NCBI GenBank assembly: GCA_964630455.1
Contig: CAZVVA010000077.1
Location: forward strand, 1 to 16,443
Reading direction: 5' to 3'
DNA length: 16,443 nucleotides
DNA from: JAUWMI01 sp964630455
GTDB lineage: Bacteria > Sumerlaeota > Sumerlaeia > MWCT01 > JAUWMI01
The notes beneath the pieces were generated by a model. It was given only the letters and a program-made list of their open reading frames with translations, searched no databases and was not told the origin of the DNA. Every line of letters starts with the position of its first letter. The first letter of the stretch is position 1. The translations under genes and the position numbers were made by a program. Positions 15,062 to 16,443 of this stretch are shown here, piece by piece.

Positions 15062-15120
15062 ATAAGGCAGGATTGTTAAAAGGCCCATCGGGCAATCAGG
15101 CCTTATCCATTGCTTGCCTG
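15062..15120 (+). promoter_or_regulatory. Leader with competing hairpins before the asparagine synthetase
   Basis: ATAAGGC (15062-15068) can pair with GCCTTAT (15100-15106). AAGGCC (15080-15085) can pair with GGCCTT (15099-15104), GCAAT (15092-15096) with ATTGC (15109-15113), and CAGGC (15097-15101) with GCCTG (15116-15120). Several of these exclude one another. I recognise no known riboswitch. The arms are short, so it may mean nothing. Confidence 0.25.
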
Positions 15121-15258
15121 GGTGAGTATAAAAAATCTGTTGCGAAAAGATATTTAGGCGCTCAAAATCTCTCAGTCATTTGGATAAGAGACCTGATATG
15201 TTGGGCTGTGATGGTTCTTCTGATTATCAAAGAGCCTGACGCAGACGAAGGATGAGCA

Positions 15259-16443
15259 ATGAGTATGTGTGGTATTTGCGGAAAGATTTATTTTGAGGCG
15301 GGACGGCCAGTTGAGCCGGAGATTCTCAAAGAGATGGCGCGTCTGCTCAACCATCGTGGGCCGGATGAGGACGGCTTTCACATTAAGGGAAACGTAGGGT
15401 TGGGCCATCGGCGTCTGAGCATTATTGATCTGGCTGGCGGGCGCCAGCCGGTCTACAATGAAGATCGTACGCTGGTCATCCTGTTCAACGGTGAAATTTA
15501 TAATCATCGTCTTCTCCGTGAAGAGCTGGTAAATAAAGGGCATCACTTTTCAACACGCTCGGATACGGAGGTCATTGTCCATCTCTACGAAGAGCTCGGG
15601 CCGCGTTGCCTGGAGCGCCTACGGGGAATGTTTGCCATTGCCATCTGGGACGATAAAGCGCAGCAACTCTTCCTTGCTCGCGACCGCATCGGGAAGAAGC
15701 CGCTCTATTACGCGCATCTGAACGATGCGTTTCTCTTTGCCTCTGAACTAAAAGGTCTGCTGGCAGAGCCCAAAATATCGCGCGATATTGACTATAAGGC
15801 CCTCCATGATTACCTGACGTTCCAGTACGTGCCTCCTCCCGCCACCATTTTCAAAGATATTAAGAAGCTCGAACCAGCCCACTACCTGTTGCTTAAAAAT
15901 GGCTCGGTTGAAACTCACCGGTACTGGGATTTGGTTTACGAGCCCAAAACGCAGATCACCGAGGCGCAGGCGCTTGAACAGACATTCGCGATGATTGAGG
16001 ATGCCGTTAAGGTGCGCCTGGAGAGCGAAGTGCCGCTGGGCGTCTTTCTGAGTGGGGGTGTGGATTCTTCTGCCATTGTCGCGTTCATGCGGCGTCACGT
16101 CACAGGCGAACTTAAAACCTTTTCCATTGGATTTGAAGAAGAGCAGTTCAACGAGCTGCCCTATGCTCGCCAGGTTGCGGAGCTCTTCGAGACGAAGCAC
16201 GAAGAGTTTGTCGTCCGGCCAAACACAATCGAGATTCTGCCGAAACTTGTGTGGCATTTTGACGAGCCGTTTGCGGACTCCTCGGCGCTGCCCACGTACT
16301 ACCTGTCGCAGATGACGAGCGAGCACGTCAAGGTCGCCTTGACCGGGGATGCGGGCGACGAGTGCTTTGCCGGGTATCCGCGATATCGGGCCGTGAAACT
16401 GGCGGCAATGCTGGATCGGCTGCCTTTTCTGCTGAAGCATATT
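15259..16443 (+). CDS. asnB: Asparagine synthetase (glutamine-hydrolysing), 3' end beyond the window
   Basis: This enzyme takes the amide of glutamine to make asparagine from aspartate with ATP. Close relatives in polysaccharide clusters amidate sugars or proteins instead. About 393 residues are visible; the family usually has 600-650. Numbered from the ATG at 15265, the N-terminal glutaminase part shows MCGICG with Cys2, HRGPDEDG, FNGEIYN (74-80) and SDTEV (99-103). The synthetase part has the ATP loop SGGVDSS (263-269) and TGDAGDECFAGY (360-371). The reading frame also begins six bases earlier (15259), which has the better spaced GAAGGA, but that start would put the Cys at position 4. Only an N-terminal Cys is active, so 15265 is the likelier mature start. 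A strong terminator 230 bases upstream makes this the first gene of a new transcript. Confidence 0.95.
   Translation, partial: MSMCGICGKIYFEAGRPVEPEILKEMARLLNHRGPDEDGFHIKGNVGLGHRRLSIIDLAGGRQPVYNEDRTLVILFNGEIYNHRLLREELVNKGHHFSTRSDTEVIVHLYEELGPRCLERLRGMFAIAIWDDKAQQLFLARDRIGKKPLYYAHLNDAFLFASELKGLLAEPKISRDIDYKALHDYLTFQYVPPPATIFKDIKKLEPAHYLLLKNGSVETHRYWDLVYEPKTQITEAQALEQTFAMIEDAVKVRLESEVPLGVFLSGGVDSSAIVAFMRRHVTGELKTFSIGFEEEQFNELPYARQVAELFETKHEEFVVRPNTIEILPKLVWHFDEPFADSSALPTYYLSQMTSEHVKVALTGDAGDECFAGYPRYRAVKLAAMLDRLPFLLKHI

Noticed and set aside
15073..15255. 60-codon frame from a TTG just before the asparagine synthetase
   Set aside because: It has no ribosome site and overlaps the leader hairpins. 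A hydrophobic patch alone is not enough.
15748..16440. 230-codon frame on the - strand
   Set aside because: It is antisense to the asparagine synthetase, whose motifs are complete in this stretch.

Overview
This is a bacterial window with dense coding, mostly on the + strand, and a mixed GC content of roughly 50% by eye. It contains a stand-alone LON-domain protein, a corrinoid adenosyltransferase, a very large TPR/DUF3857/transglutaminase-like protein, holo-ACP synthase, two polytopic GT-C-like membrane proteins, a DUF4432 sugar-epimerase-like protein and a secreted protein with a Thr-Pro linker. It ends inside an asparagine synthetase of the kind that often opens exopolysaccharide clusters. 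This mix, with PTPTPT linkers and large periplasmic TPR proteins, suits a Gram-negative-type bacterium from an uncultured or candidate lineage (Sumerlaeota, Omnitrophota or Hydrogenedentota-like). That placement is an impression of style; no marker gene in the window fixes it.

Layout. Bases 1-336 hold no gene I can support. The LON-domain gene (337-987, +) converges with cobO/btuR (1108-1653, -). The 448-base gap 1654-2101 lies between divergent genes and holds several inverted repeats and a promoter-like site. The 1299-residue TPR protein (2102-6001) is followed 28 bases later by acpS (6030-6413), probably cotranscribed. After a gap with a weak terminator candidate comes a tight three-gene set: two multi-pass membrane proteins (6647-9112, 9134-10894) and the DUF4432 protein (10938-12065), with gaps of 21 and 43 bases. 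The set looks like a surface-glycan or lipid-linked sugar module, but no substrate can be read from the sequence.

The 12066-15258 stretch is more accessory in character. It holds a possible tiny ORF, and then a 696-residue exported protein with an NlpC/P60- or CHAP-like Cys/His domain, a Thr-Pro linker and two tandem copies of a ~168-residue module I do not recognise. An orphan, start-less fragment follows (Thr-Pro linker plus an Ig-like C-terminal domain), then a strong intrinsic terminator (14994-15030) and a short leader with competing hairpins before the asparagine synthetase, which runs off the window.

The points most worth attention are the transglutaminase-like domain that has lost all three catalytic residues, the Cys/His secreted protein with its unrecognised twin modules, the broken gene beside it that carries a similar Thr-Pro-coding tract, and the small-ORF region just upstream. 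I found no rRNA, tRNA, CRISPR array, insertion sequence or phage gene. I do not claim a new defence or mobile system here.
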